64,000 nt of DNA from Trileptium ribeirensis. Taxonomy: Eukaryota; Nematoda; Enoplea; Enoplida; Thoracostomopsidae. Shown here piece after piece: positions 48,010 to 59,650 of this stretch. The position numbers were made by a program, and so were the translations under genes. The first letter of the stretch is position 1. Each line of letters begins with the position of its first letter. Under the pieces are notes generated by a model. That model worked only from the letters and a program-made list of their open reading frames with translations. It did no database searches and was not told where the DNA came from. The stretch lies in contig JASANE010016229.1 in the NCBI GenBank assembly GCA_030248225.1, positions 1 to 64,000 on the forward strand, written 5' to 3'.

Positions 48010-50035
48010 CACCCGCCCCAACATCCTAAAATTACCTAACAAACCCGGGTTGGTCACCAGTTAACTTGTTATATTCCTCCCTCCTCTGGGTTTGCTTGTC
48101 TTCCTAGATTTCTTGGTTTTGTTTTTGTATCCTTTTAATGCTAATTTGCATAATTAGCATTGATTTCTTTTATTAGATAACATATGTTAGCTTTACTTTT
48201 CTGTTATCAATTGAGTTTGAGTTGAGCTTTGGTCGAATCGGGTGATGTTTGAGCACGATTTAGTTTAGTTTAACTTCCGTTATCTGTTTTCTGGTACGAA
48301 TTGTGCAGCATCTGGAAATAATTTACTGTTTAGAGCAATTGATAGGGCACATCGTGGTTTTATCGTTAATTGTTCTAGTTACTAAATGGGACTACCTGGC
48401 TAGTGTGATTCACTGTTTGAATTTTAACCGAAACTCATGCGTTCTCTGCGGGGTTTTTGGCTAAAAATGTTCTTTTGAACACAATTTCTTATAAATGAAC
48501 ATCAAACTTTAAAAATGACCATATAAATGAACAGGAACATTTAACCCCACCAAAACCATCGTTTGAAACCGAGTTTTGTTTGCAATACTTATGACTGTAA
48601 GATTCGCAATGTTCGTAAACTATTATTCATATGTATATATAAAGCCGTACACCAGACACGTTATGTATGTATATATAGCTTACGTAATATACCCACATGT
48701 ATCTATTTAATATATGATAATTTGGTTACGTATAAGGGTATATCTAGTCGGTCATAGCTATGTAGTTGTAAAATAGATCAGCCATGCTTAAAAATATACA
48801 CTCAGGATTATAAATGCCAAATTTTTGAAAAAACCTGGATTTTATAACCCTAATGGCGCTTAAGTGTTTTGTCTGATTTTATGGTTCACGATTATTGTCA
48901 TACGAATAATCATTACTGACTTGTCTTTGAAAAAGATATTTGGATCAATCGCGTGACTCTGTCCATTGGCTTAGCCTTGCTAAAATTAACGTTGAATAAT
49001 AACAAAACGACATCACAAATATATAATATGTATATTATTCCAATAATAATTTATATTAATTCTAATATCATTCCCGTTTAAAACATGAGCGAGCTCGAGC
49101 GTAACCATAAAATATAACTACGTACTAGGATCACTAGAGAGTAGCTGCCAACTACTCAATAGTAATAGATCGGGCCTTGCTAGCCGTCCGTACGCGGGAG
49201 CGTTAAAATAACGGCACGTATTAGTGTAATTCGAAGATCCTAGGATAAGGTAATTAAATAAACGTACGGGTCTAGCCGTCCGGAAGGCTTCGTAAAAACC
49301 CACAAGGGAATTAATAAAGTTATTAGGATCCTTCAGTAAGCCGCCCGGATACTGTTGGCTCTATGGAAATCATTAGCGTAAATCTAAGGCCGAGGATAAG
49401 GTATTCAAATAAACATACGGGTCTAGCCGTCCGGACAAACCTCACGAGAGGAAAACTTAGGATATTATTAGCGTAAATGTAAGGAAAAGGTTAAGCTACT
49501 TAAATAAACGTACGGGTCTAGCCGTATGGAAGGCTACGTACGAACCTCACAAGAGGAATTAAGTAACAACCAAACGCTAAGTAGCAAATAACTATCTAGA
49601 ATAATAGTGCGCTCAACCCTGAGTTTGAGAACTATATAAAAAGCAAGGCTCGATTAATCAAGGCCGCCGTGAACAGAAACAGCATTCAAGCTAAATCACA
49701 GTGGTACTTTTCCGAGACGAGTGACTAAAACATTAATAAATAAAAAGGCATAGGGTGGCTGAATCAACGGTTCATTAAGTGGCATAAGTCGGACCGGAAT
49801 ATAATCTGTTCTTGAAATATTACAGTAATTTTGAATAAAAGTCTAACTTTGGCTGTCTTGATTTTATACCGGACCTATATCTCGAGCAAATCAAAGTAGA
49901 CACGCCGCAGCGCCATAAGAATAAAAGTACGCGTAGGTAGAATAACGCGAGCAAAAAAGACGCCTAATTTTCCCACCGGCATTCTACTGGCCACGCTTAC
50001 GCACCTCCACATCTTCGAGTGACGAATCCCATCCC
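48010..50035 (+). mobile_element. ~1.9-kb LTR-like hairpin unit, copy 1 (most diverged)
   Basis: The unit starts with a T-rich region sharing CTAATTTGCATAATT with the other copies. Its hairpin zone (49125-49560) uses caps of the form TAGCCGTCCGGAAGG in place of AGCCATTCGGGG, with stems such as CGTACG/CGTACG (49502-49549). A TATATAAAA at about 49633 precedes AATAAATAAA at about 49734. The terminal block CCACCGGCATTCTACTGGCC, then GACGAATCCC (50021-50030) and GATAGCCGTCATAAT, closes it. No long frame is open. Interpreted as an LTR followed by a primer-binding-site-like sequence. Confidence 0.6.
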
Positions 50036-50099
50036 ATTTTATAATCTGATAGCCGTCATAATAAAAATACCCTCTACCCCTTTTGATCATTACAATATA

Positions 50100-51985
50100 A
50101 CAATAGGTTACGGGGGTCCAAAAACCATAATATTAGAATTTCCACTTTTTCATGTATTGGTCCCTAAAACCTTACTTTCAAAACTTGGGATTTTTTATTT
50201 TATTTTACCAAAATTCATGTTAATTTGCATAAATTTCCGTTTGTTTTTCTTATTAGCTATACTTAAATCGATGGTTTAGTTTTTTCTTTTAACAGTCGGG
50301 TTGTGAGTGTGATCAGAACAGCGGCACTGAATAGTTTTAGTATGATCGGCTTAATAGTGCATGGTTTTAGAGGTTACCTAACTAATCGAGATAGAGTTAT
50401 TACGTTAGAAGACATGGTCGGTTTTGATGTGCTAGCAATCGAATTTAATGATATGGAGAATCTATTGCTACGTATTGGCTTTGTATTTTAATTGACTCCC
50501 GGTGAATTTTTAAGCTTGAATTTGAAGTTACGCAAAGAATTTTCGTTCGAGAGCTTACGTTATTTGGTATCGTGATTATCTGGCATTTACAATCACGTTC
50601 CGAAAAGTTTATACTCGGCTTTTTGATACACGCTAGTCTATTGAGGAAAGACCTAAACTCGGCTTTCCGAACGGTGCCTAGAAACATTTACGAGTGAAGT
50701 GTGTAGTTTTTTGCAGCTCGGCATGGCATTATTGACAGTTTAAGAATTGCTGCACACATAGGTCACTAAGACGATTATTAACTATCTTAATAATAGCTTT
50801 TCCCAAATAAAATTGTTAGATTCTATAACCTAATAATAAGAGGGACACCGTATTAACTATAGTAATTAATAATACGTAAAAATTTCGGCCCAAGTGTCAG
50901 GTGAGAAAGCCAGGGCGAGTAAAAAAAACGGGTCCGTATGTAGTAGCGTCACTTGTTGGGTGCGGCAGCCATTCGGGGCGGCTCAACAAGGGGCGTTAGT
51001 CTTGAGAAGACGGGGCGAGTAAGGGGCTGGATTCGATTACCTCCTTGAGCCACCAGTAGATCCCAACTACTAATTTCGGGTCAGCCATTCGGGGGCCCGG
51101 AACCTCTCCTGTATACGGCAGCCATTCGGGGTCTGCACAGAGTAAAAGACTTCAACTCTTTAGTAGCCCTACGCTACTAGAGAGTTCATCGTAAGTAGCC
51201 AGCCAGCCATTCGGGGCGACTACAAAACATAATATAACCGGCATTTAGTAGCGTAAATCTAAGGCTCAGGTTAAGGTAATCAGTTAACCTTGCAATCGTG
51301 CCAGCCATTCGGGGTCGATTGTATGAACCCATAAGGGCGTTACTGAAGTAATAACCAATTTAAAAGTAATCGGTGCGTGCTCAAACTTAACCATAGATAA
51401 GGACCGTACTAGCGTGAATCTAGGTCCTAGGTTCAGATACTTAGATAAACATGCGTCGTCAGCCATTCGGGGGCGGTCGTACGAACCTCACAAGAGGCGT
51501 ATTAGATTGGCACATAACCTAAGCTGAACTAATAGGATCTAGGGTCGAAACAACGGAGTGTGCTAGTGTTAAACCGTGACAGTGTCTAGAGGAAGGGCAA
51601 ACGTATCCGGTGCGTTTTGATTAGAGTGATCAGCGCGTAAAGGTACTAAAGAATAGTACGGTATATAACGATCTCTAGTTGCTCAAATAGCCAAAGCTTG
51701 TCACAGCCTACGGGTGCTAAAAGCTCAAATATCGTGCCTTAATTGTTTTATCCGGTGTTATAATAAACATTATTCGCTACGTGTTATAATCAAATACCTG
51801 AACCGGAGTGACCGAGCTGAGCAAGAGGCACGCTGCTACGCAAAATATAAAGCACGACTACTCATCACGCAAATAAGGACGCGCGCCAAATAAACGTCCC
51901 ACCGGCATACTACTGGCCACACCTCGGACCACAATCTTTTGCTGACGAATCCCGTCCGTCCCTTTTTAATTACCGATAGCCGTCA
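50100..51985 (+). mobile_element. ~1.9-kb LTR-like hairpin unit, copy 2
   Basis: Direct repeat of the preceding unit. Shared landmarks are TTAATTTGCATAA, GGTTACCTAACTAATCGA, six capped hairpins (50952-51490), TATATAACG at 51662, AATAAA at 51762-51767, and the end block ACCGGCATACTACTGGCCAC with CACAATC then GACGAATCCC (51944-51953). The TATA-to-AATAAA spacing is about 100 bp and AATAAA to the end block about 170 bp, as expected for a U3-R-U5 layout. Confidence 0.7.
50952..51490 (+). repeat. Six capped hairpins, copy 2 of the unit
   Basis: Each hairpin carries AGCCATTCGGGG at its apex. Stems: CTTGTTG/CAACAAG (50952-50990); TTCGGG/CCCGGAA (51075-51102); CTGT+GCAG/CTGC+ACAG (51110-51140); GTAG/CTAC (51195-51219); TGCAATCG/CGATTGTA (51291-51323); TGCG/CGTA (about 51452-51482). 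Stem sequence differs at every site while the cap stays constant. Confidence 0.8.
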
Positions 51986-52046
51986 TAATCCAAAAATCCC
52001 TTACCAACCCCTACCCCCGTGCAAAGACCCCAAAATAACAGGGAAG

Positions 52047-53800
52047 TGTTGGGGTCTCCTAAGTGTCGGTGGTCCAGTAAGCTAATAACGGTTTTAAGGC
52101 TTAAATTCCGTTAGAAATTTTTATTTTTAAACTTTTTCAAAAATTCCTATATTTATCGGTTCCTTTTATTGGGTTTTGTTTCTTAAATTTTATTTTCTAA
52201 AATCTTAACTTAAACCTAGCTTAATTTGCATAATTTTCATTTATTTAGTTGTTTAGCTAACTCATGTTGGAAGTTCTATTATTATTGTTCAGTCTTAATT
52301 CGAGTCCTCGGTGGAAGTTACTGTGTGACGGCTTTAATGTTTGATATACATTAATACGAACAGCAACCATTTTCGGTTTTTAATAAGCAAAAGGTTACCT
52401 AATACCTAACTAGTCGAGTCGAATTATTACGTCAGACGATATGGTTGGTCTCCTGTGTGGATGCAACTGATTTTGGTGATACGAAAGGTTTATTGTTATC
52501 ACACGGCTTTGAGTTTTAATTTATTTCTGGCAACATTTGAAGCATAAGTTCACGCCTTACGCAAAGAATAGATATATGGTACGTGGAATTCTGATGAAAT
52601 ATTTTTAAATGATTGTTCAAACTTCATACATGGGTATTTAAAACCGCAATATTAGCTATATTAGTAATATATTTCCCTAATATAATCATAGGCGATCTCA
52701 ATAACGTGCCTAATTGGAGTGGCAACGTAACAACTATAGTAAACTAGTAATTTTTCACAAATTTCGGCCCATTGTGTCGACTGTGAATACCAGGGAGAGC
52801 AGATTAAGGGGGTCAGTGGTTGTAGCATTGCTTGTTGGGTTTTGCGGCTATTCGGGGGTTGCTTAACAAGTAGTGTTAGTCTTGAGAAGACCTGGAGAGT
52901 TAGGGGTGCGGATTCGATTAACCCCTCGAGCCACCGATAGATCCCAAATACTATTCTTGGCCGGCCATTCAGGGGCCGCGGATCTCTCACTGTGCAATCA
53001 GCCATTCGGGGGTTGTTCAGAACCGAGAGACTTCAAGTGAATAGTAGTCGACCGCTACTAATCAGTTTTACATATGTGGTTCGTAGCCATTGGGGGCGAC
53101 TGCAACTAACATAACCGGCATTTAGTAGCGTAATTCTAAGGCTCAGGTTCCACCACCACATCCTTTAAAGTCGATTGGTTCCATCGCCTGCGCAACGGAT
53201 TCGACTGTACCATGATTTCAGCGCTCTTCTCCATTTATCCCTATGTTTATTCTAATGCTCAGGTTGAAGTAATTAATTAAGCCTGCAGCTGACAAACCAT
53301 TCGGGAGTCGGTTGTATGTACTCACAAGAGCAGTAGTAAAATACCAATTATCCTAAGTATAAACAGTTGTCGCTTGAACCGTAAAACCATAAATAAGGAT
53401 TGTACTAGCGCAAATCTAAGGACCTAGGCCAGGTACTCATATAAAGTCACGTCGACAGCCATTCGGGGTCGGTAGTATAAACCTCACAAGAGGCGTAGTA
53501 GAATAGTATCTATCGTAACCGTAACACTAATAAAGTCTACGGACGTGTTCATATTGCGTGATCGAGTAGAGTCAAATACCCGAAAAGGCGGAAGGATCGG
53601 TGTTTAAAAGTGTGATTAAAATTTGTTGTAATTGCTCAACTGGCCAAATATTGTGTTACAACCAACTGGTATTACTAGCTCATTACTGTGCCTTAATATT
53701 TTATCTTTTTTCAATAAACATTGTTTACTACGCGTTTGGTATTCAAGTATTTGGCAGGCAGAGACACTGAGGCGGGTGACGGACTAAGATCACATAGCGT
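52047..53800 (+). mobile_element. ~1.8-kb LTR-like hairpin unit, copy 3, 3' end lost
   Basis: Begins TGTTGGGGTCTCC and contains CTTAATTTGCATAATTTTC, GGTTACCTAATACCTAACTA, six capped hairpins (52831-53475), a weak TATA-like TTTAAAAG near 53612 and AATAAA at 53713-53718. The terminal block with GACGAATCCC is absent. Direct repeat of copies 1 and 2. Confidence 0.7.
52831..53475 (+). repeat. Six capped hairpins, copy 3 of the unit
   Basis: Positional counterparts of the hairpins in copy 2: CTTGTTG/TAACAAG; TGGCC/GGCCG; CTG+CAATC/GGTTG+CAG; GTT+GTAG/CTGC+AAC; TGCAGCTGAC/GTCGGTTGTA; GTCGAC/GTCGGT. Several stems differ on both sides from copy 2 yet stay paired, counting G.T as a wobble. Caps vary slightly (GGCTATTCGGGG, GGCCATTCAGGG). 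Confidence 0.8.
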
Positions 53801-54474
53801 TCTAAGATAAACCTCAAAATTACGTGGCGTTGAAAGTCATAGTCAAATACTGGCTCGCTGCATAGGAGCAGTACTGGCGGTACAATATAAGAGTATAGGT
53901 GGTATTTGGTTAAAAAATCAGCCTAGTGGCATAAGATAACATATTAGAAAATTGATAAATAAAATTCGGCCCGGATCAGCCATGTGGGGTGATAATTAAG
54001 CTAGATTCGTAGAATATCGGAAAACATCTGGAGAATCTGGGTTGAGTGAGAAGGGAGTGGCATTAGGGCGACCCGTCTTAAGCTGTTTCAATAATTCCTC
54101 ATAGTTACCTGCCAGCATTCTGTTCGGGTGTTGGAGGACGAGGATAAAAAGTTCTAACTGGGTGTTTGCGTTTGCGAATACCTAGTTCAAAATATAACCC
54201 ACGTACAATCCGTGCGGGCAATAAGCGGTTATTGTAGATTGTTATTGCAATACAGAAGATTAAATCTAAAGTCCTAGTTTGATTTTATTAATTGGAATAC
54301 GAAGTATCTGCGTTTGTGATACTTCGTTTAAAACTCGAAAGAGGCCTAATAAAGTAATAACCTAAACCCTAACATACTAGAACGGAAAAAGAGTCAGTGT
54401 TATATTTTATAAGTACCCGAGGGGTAGGGGTTGGACAGTATTTTTGTTATAGTGGTTATCGAAATTAAAATGGG
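53801..54474. other. Spacer between direct and inverted LTR-like units
   Basis: No gene seen. It may contain the decayed 3' end of copy 3 and internal sequence of the element. AT-rich with no long frame. Confidence 0.35.
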
Positions 54475-56060
54475 GACGGGATTCGGCACCGAAGATTGTG
54501 CCGTCCGAGGTATGGCCAGTAGTATGCCGGTGGCACGGTTTAAACGGAACGGGTCTTTTTCGTGATCAGTATTTGTGCACGATATTTCGCTTTGCGGCGT
54601 GACAACGCCTAAAGCATTCGTGGTTTAGATATTTAAACACCAAACGCGTAGAGAACAAGGTTTATTATAACAAGGCAAAATATTAAGGCACACTGATTGA
54701 ACACTTGCTACCCGTCGGCTGTGACACGGCATTATTCTTAGTAACAAATTTATATACCGCTTTTAGAATACCGGATACTTTTTGCCCGACTCAGATATCG
54801 TTACTTTACAGCCACTAGTGCACTGAGCTACTTCGTCCCTAACTTCTATTACCGTTAAGATTAGGTTACGTATTCTACTACTATTCCTCTTATGAGGTTG
54901 ATACGACCGCTGCCGAATGGCAGACGAGACACGTTTATGTAAGTACCTGAACGTAGGTCCTTAGATTTACGCTAATACAGTCCTTATTTATGGGCTACGG
55001 ACCCCCGAATGGCTGGCAAACTGCTGGGTTAATTAATTACCTTAACGTGAGCCTTAGAGTTACACTATTACGTGCCGGTTATATTAAACAAGCTGTCCGA
55101 GAATGGCTGACAAACTACGTTATTAAAACTGTATAGTAGGGGTCGACTACTATTCAGTTGAAGTCTCTCGGTTCTGAACTAGTTGCACAGAGATGGCCCC
55201 AAATGGCTGGCCAGGAATTTGACTTGGGAACTATCTGTAGCTCGAGTGGTTGTTCGAATGCGCGCCCCTCAATCGCGCGGTCTTCTCAAGACAAACACTA
55301 CTTGCTGAGCAGCTCCGAATGGCTGCCGCACCCAACAAGCAATGTTACTACCCCTGATCCCCCTAATCTGCTCGCCCTGGTATTCACACTCGATACTATT
55401 GGTCGAAATTTCTAAAATATTACTAATCCTATTGTTATGTATTACAACGCCAGCCCTAGTAACATTGTGCCACTTCTTCTTAGTAGGAAAATAGTTATTA
55501 CTAATTTAAATAGTACAATAAATAAGGATACTTATTTTGTGAAGTCTATCTCCTGTAAGCTCCGTCCGGTAATACAGTTAAGCTGAATACCGTAAGCCGC
55601 GTAATTCTTTACGCTTCGAACCAATTAGCAACTATCAAGTACACTTGCATGCCATTTTTTGGGCATTAAACAAATAAAATCGATGTAAAAAACCTCGCAA
55701 TAGGCTGAACAACAAGATTAGTAACTGTTAACAGCTTCCGATTTCGCAGGAACTGTGTAATAACAACTCTCATCTCAAAAAGTCGTCATTGAAGACACGT
55801 TGTATACGCTGATAATAATAAAACAAACGTTTGAATCAAATAACACGGAACTAATCAATACCGACTGATCCGAGCCAAAACTTCCAAAACACTGATATTA
55901 AAACTAAATTCACTACTAATATCCACATAGCTAATAACTTAAATTTCAGAAAAATATGCAAATTAGGTAATAAGTAAAATATTTTTTGAGTTTTTAGAGA
56001 TTTTGAATTTGAGGGTAACATATATAATGAAATATTTTGTGAAAATAAAATTTAAATTGA
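54475..56060 (-). mobile_element. LTR-like hairpin unit, inverted copy 4
   Basis: Reverse-complement copy. On the minus strand it has CTAATTTGCATATTTTTC (about 55950), capped hairpins (55340 down to 54900), TATATAAATT (about 54756-54747), AATAAA (54666-54661), then CACCGGCATACTACTGGCCA and GGTGCCGAATCCCGTCC (54491-54475). Its hairpins provide a third independent set of stems. Confidence 0.7.
54900..55340 (-). repeat. Capped hairpins, inverted copy of the unit
   Basis: On the minus strand: CTTGTTG/CAGCAAG with inner GCAGC/GCTGC (55339-55311); TGGCC/GGCCA (about 55212-55190); TTGTC/GACAG (about 55115-55090); further degraded copies to about 54905. The second stem has T-A where copy 3 has T.G at the same pair. 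Confidence 0.7.
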
Positions 56061-56109
56061 ATTTTGAAGAAGAGTTTCTTGAAACACGAGTGCTTAGCCA
56101 TGGTCACAC

Positions 56110-56285
56110 AGCCGTGTAAGATACAAATCACACTGAAAAGAACGCGTGCCAATACTCGCTTTCCCACTGGTATTCTACTGGCCATTCATCGGATCACAAA
56201 ATGTTCGGCGACGAATCCCATCCCCATTGAAATACCGACAGCCGCCATAAAATCTTACTTCCACTCCAACCACCCTCCCCCTTTC
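56110..56285 (+). mobile_element. Terminal fragment of the LTR-like unit
   Basis: Only the 3' block is present: CCCACTGGTATTCTACTGGCC, then TTCGGCGACGAATCCCATCC (about 56203-56222) and GACAGCCGCCATAAAATC. It may be the displaced end of copy 3. GGCGACGAATCCCATCC resembles primer-binding sites of animal Gypsy-type elements. Confidence 0.55.
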
Positions 56286-58693
56286 CACAAAAAACAATAA
56301 AAGATAGTAGCCGATAACAGGGACTGAAAAAATCCGAAGATGAAAAATGTGTAGGTTCAGTGTCTTTTGCGGTGTGTTGTAAGGGTAACATATAGCGAAA
56401 TAGTGCACAAACAGCAAACCTATATTTGCAGTGTCTATATTACGTAGTTCATTGCTCAATTTAACGGAAATGTTGGATTGCACTTGCTACTATCGGAGCA
56501 TGTTACATGTCATCGTCAGCCAGACGTACATGCAACTTCCGATCAGTTGCCATAGTCTTCACGAAAGTGAGTCACTTCAATTTTCAACCGCTGATGTTTC
56601 CTTTTTTACGAATCAAGGGCACGGTTAAATTTTCGAACAGTTTCCTAACTCTAGGCTTCCTTACACCACCAATTTCCGGAGAATTAGATGTTTTCGATTC
56701 AGGAATACATGTTTCACAGAGACATGGAATATCTAAGAAATGCCGACTTGAGTACGACAGATAAGCACTTTAGCAGATTTTATAGCCTTCCGCATATTAA
56801 AGGTAGCACGGCTTAGTGAAGAAAACAAATCGCATTTAATTTAATTGCGCCGTATAACCCAGCCGTGTTGCTGCACCATGTCATATCCTTCTTGTTGAAA
56901 CGGAAGCTTAGCAAGCGGAGGTTTCTCAAATACCGTTAAATTGCGAAATTTATTTTCCTCTCCGGTTGTTAGACACACAACTCATCATCAGATTGTGGGA
57001 TTTTCGAAATTTTTATTCGGCCCGTAATTATATGTATTTGTGCACCTAGATTCATATTTCCGCTGCTCCCATTATTTCTTCCATAAATTTTCGCAAAATT
57101 GAAATCAATTGGAGTCCTTTTGATTTTGGTCATTTGGGGTCACTCAACAGTTTAGGCTTCAACTCATGTCCGAGGCATCGAAACGAAAAAACGGATACCA
57201 TTTTTTGTCAGAGCATGCGTCTTCGAGCTATGACCTAAAGTTCAAAAAACACATATATATATAGGACTGAAATTTTCAAAATTGTTTAGAAAACAATTTT
57301 TTGCTTGTGGGTGAAAGACAGGCTTATAGGTTTATTTAGCCCAATAAACACGTTGGTTTGATTTTGTTAACTCCACATTGGCTGTGTTATTGCGGATTCG
57401 GAACAAAATTTGTAAATTTTGGCGTCGAAAATAGTCTCAATTTTGTCACTTTTTCAAAATAGCTATATGTATGTATTTAGAATGTGTATATAGGTTTTCC
57501 TATATCGCGATAAAGGCAACTGTGTATTTTCGTGGTGGGGATAAAATAAAGCAACTGTTTGGCACCAGAATGTAAAATCACTACAAATTTTAATTTTTAT
57601 TTAAATTTGTGATTATATATATTTCAAATGTTTTCGTCATTGGTTTGGTAATTGAAGGAAGAAACAAAGTTCTAAAGATTTGATATGTGAACAGAGTGGC
57701 CGCAATGTTGCCATTAAACTACTGTTTATGTATAATTACTATATATAGTGGGACTTTAGAGGATTTCAAGGAGCTTGGATTGACAAGATGGTTACTAAGC
57801 GCAGAGTAACCATGTTCGCCGGGTTTGCCCTCGCTTTGCGAGTTAATAGTACTGGCTTCTCGGCTGGATCAAAATTCTATCCAGGGGGCTTCAAGCGATG
57901 TCCCCATATCCATCAATGTATAACCGAAAACAACTAGGGTGGATCCCCCAGTTTAGCTAGGAGAAACCCCGTGCTCCCCGAGGTTAACGCAGTTGAATAA
58001 TTTTGTTGTGTTTTCATACACTTAAACATATATGTTGTTGTTGTCCACCATGTATTTCGCTATTGTTGTATATACATTGTTTTTGTTGCATTTTTATTAT
58101 TTGCCGATTGGAAATGTGTATTTCTGCAGTCCACGCATCAGTTTACTTATCATTTTGTCATGGCTAGTGCAAAAACAAGCACTAGTATTGAGTTTTGTTG
58201 AAACGGAGCGAGCGAAACGATCAGAGTTTCCACTCAGGGCGCTAGGGGGAACATCATGCAAATGTCTGTGTGCCTGTTATGTCATTCATAACTCATTTTC
58301 GGATTGATGGATTTCGGTAAATTTTGTGTTCGATAGCAAAAGTGAGGGGGTGTTTTTTTTAGAAAGTGCTCCCACTTCGTTTTCGGTGGCAAAAACAGGG
58401 TTTTAAGGCTTCTTTGCCAAAGCTAGTCATACATATAAGTACCAGTATGTCGCAGCCCATATCTCGCGACACATGACATTGCATCGAAAAATGGAAATAA
58501 GGATGCAGAATCCGCTCATCGAGATCTACAATTTTGTGGGACAATTTCCTGTACCGCTATGGGCCCGAATATGGTTCGTCGACCCTTGCCAGAAATATCG
58601 ATTTTTTACATTTCCGGCATGTTATGGCGTGTTTTTACTTTGCAATAAGCGCGTATTAGGACCGAGTGGTTTCTAAATGCAGCACATTTTCAT
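56286..58693. other. Intergenic region upstream of SLU7, no gene confirmed
   Basis: 57090-57350 is related to the repeat at 8985-9200. A hydrophobic 91-residue plus frame at 58032-58307 starts with a membrane-like segment but belongs to no family I recognise and could be chance. Confidence 0.35.
56584..56775 (-). CDS. Unrecognised short minus-strand frame with Cys pairs
   Basis: A stop-to-stop frame of about 60 codons without an ATG. It encodes a polar peptide with HFLDIPCLCETCIPES followed by a basic RKPRVRK stretch, ending at TGA (56584-56586). The CxCxxC spacing and mixed composition look more protein-like than neighbouring frames, so it may be an exon or transposon relic. Function unknown; chance is a real alternative. 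Confidence 0.15.
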
Positions 58694-59040
58694 TTGTTTG
58701 GTTATGTATTGACTGTAGGTTATCAAGAATGAGGATTTTCTGAACGCGGAATACAATAATTTGGTTATCTTGTGTCCAGCGTTCATACTTTAAACCTTTT
58801 CATGTGGTTTCAATGGGTTTAGGGTCAATGAATCTCATATCCAGAATATATTCTGTTTTCAGTTGTTTGGTTACGTATTGAGTACAGGTTATCAAGAATT
58901 GTCTATATAGGTTTTCCGGTAGGCTGAATACGATGGTTAGGTTACCTAGACACCATCACAAATACTTGATGCGTTGTCAGTTGGTTGTGATGGGTTGAGG
59001 GTCGACAAGATTTTAGCATTTTCAATGGATTCAGGGTTCA
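58694..59040. repeat. 169-bp tandem duplication, diverged
   Basis: TTGTTTGGTTATGTATTGA at 58694 recurs as TTGTTTGGTTACGTATTGA at 58863, followed in both by AGGTTATCAAGAAT and, later, ATGGGTTnAGGGTC. Confidence 0.75.
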
Positions 59041-59285
59041 ACAGATTTAGGGTGGTATATATACATCAAACACAGCCTGTTACGGGCGTTTAAGCAAAAT
59101 GATAATTTCAAAACAAAACCACACTCACTCCGTTTCACCGTCTTTTTCCAGTTACTAGTTATATATATATGACAGTTTTGTTAATACGATCATTTTGGTG
59201 TCGCCTCAAAATACAGTTGGCCAACTACCGAAATTATGGGGTATACACTCCTCATCTGTTGAGAGACCAGTATATAATAGTATAT

Positions 59286-59490
59286 TAATAACACCATTGC
59301 ACTCGCTGAGCATGCGTCATATCATGACATATCTCTCTAATCGAAGCATCCCATCTATCAACTCGATCCAAACTGACTATTTCAGTTGACTTAATAACGC
59401 TTGCGCACTGGATGAGCATGAGTTATTTAATGACTATGTCCCTAATCGAAGCATCCCATCTATCCAATCGAACCAAACAGCAACCATTCC
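59286..59490. repeat. 106-bp tandem duplication upstream of SLU7
   Basis: TAATAACACCATTGCACT at 59286 and TAATAACGCTTGCGCACT at 59392 start two copies sharing TCTAATCGAAGCATCCCATC or CCTAATCGAAGCATCCCATC and ATCGAnCCAAAC. It lies 160-365 bp before the SLU7 ATG, so it may affect the promoter. Confidence 0.8.
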
Positions 59491-59650
59491 GAAATGGGCA
59501 TACCGGTCCCATCTACGTTTGATTAACTTTGTGTATGATTTTACGGTTTTCAGAAATAATTCAGTATATAATCATTTATTATAGCTGATAACATTTTTGT
59601 AGTTACTGCTTTATTTACTGTGTTCTATTTTCGTTTTCAATAATACCACA

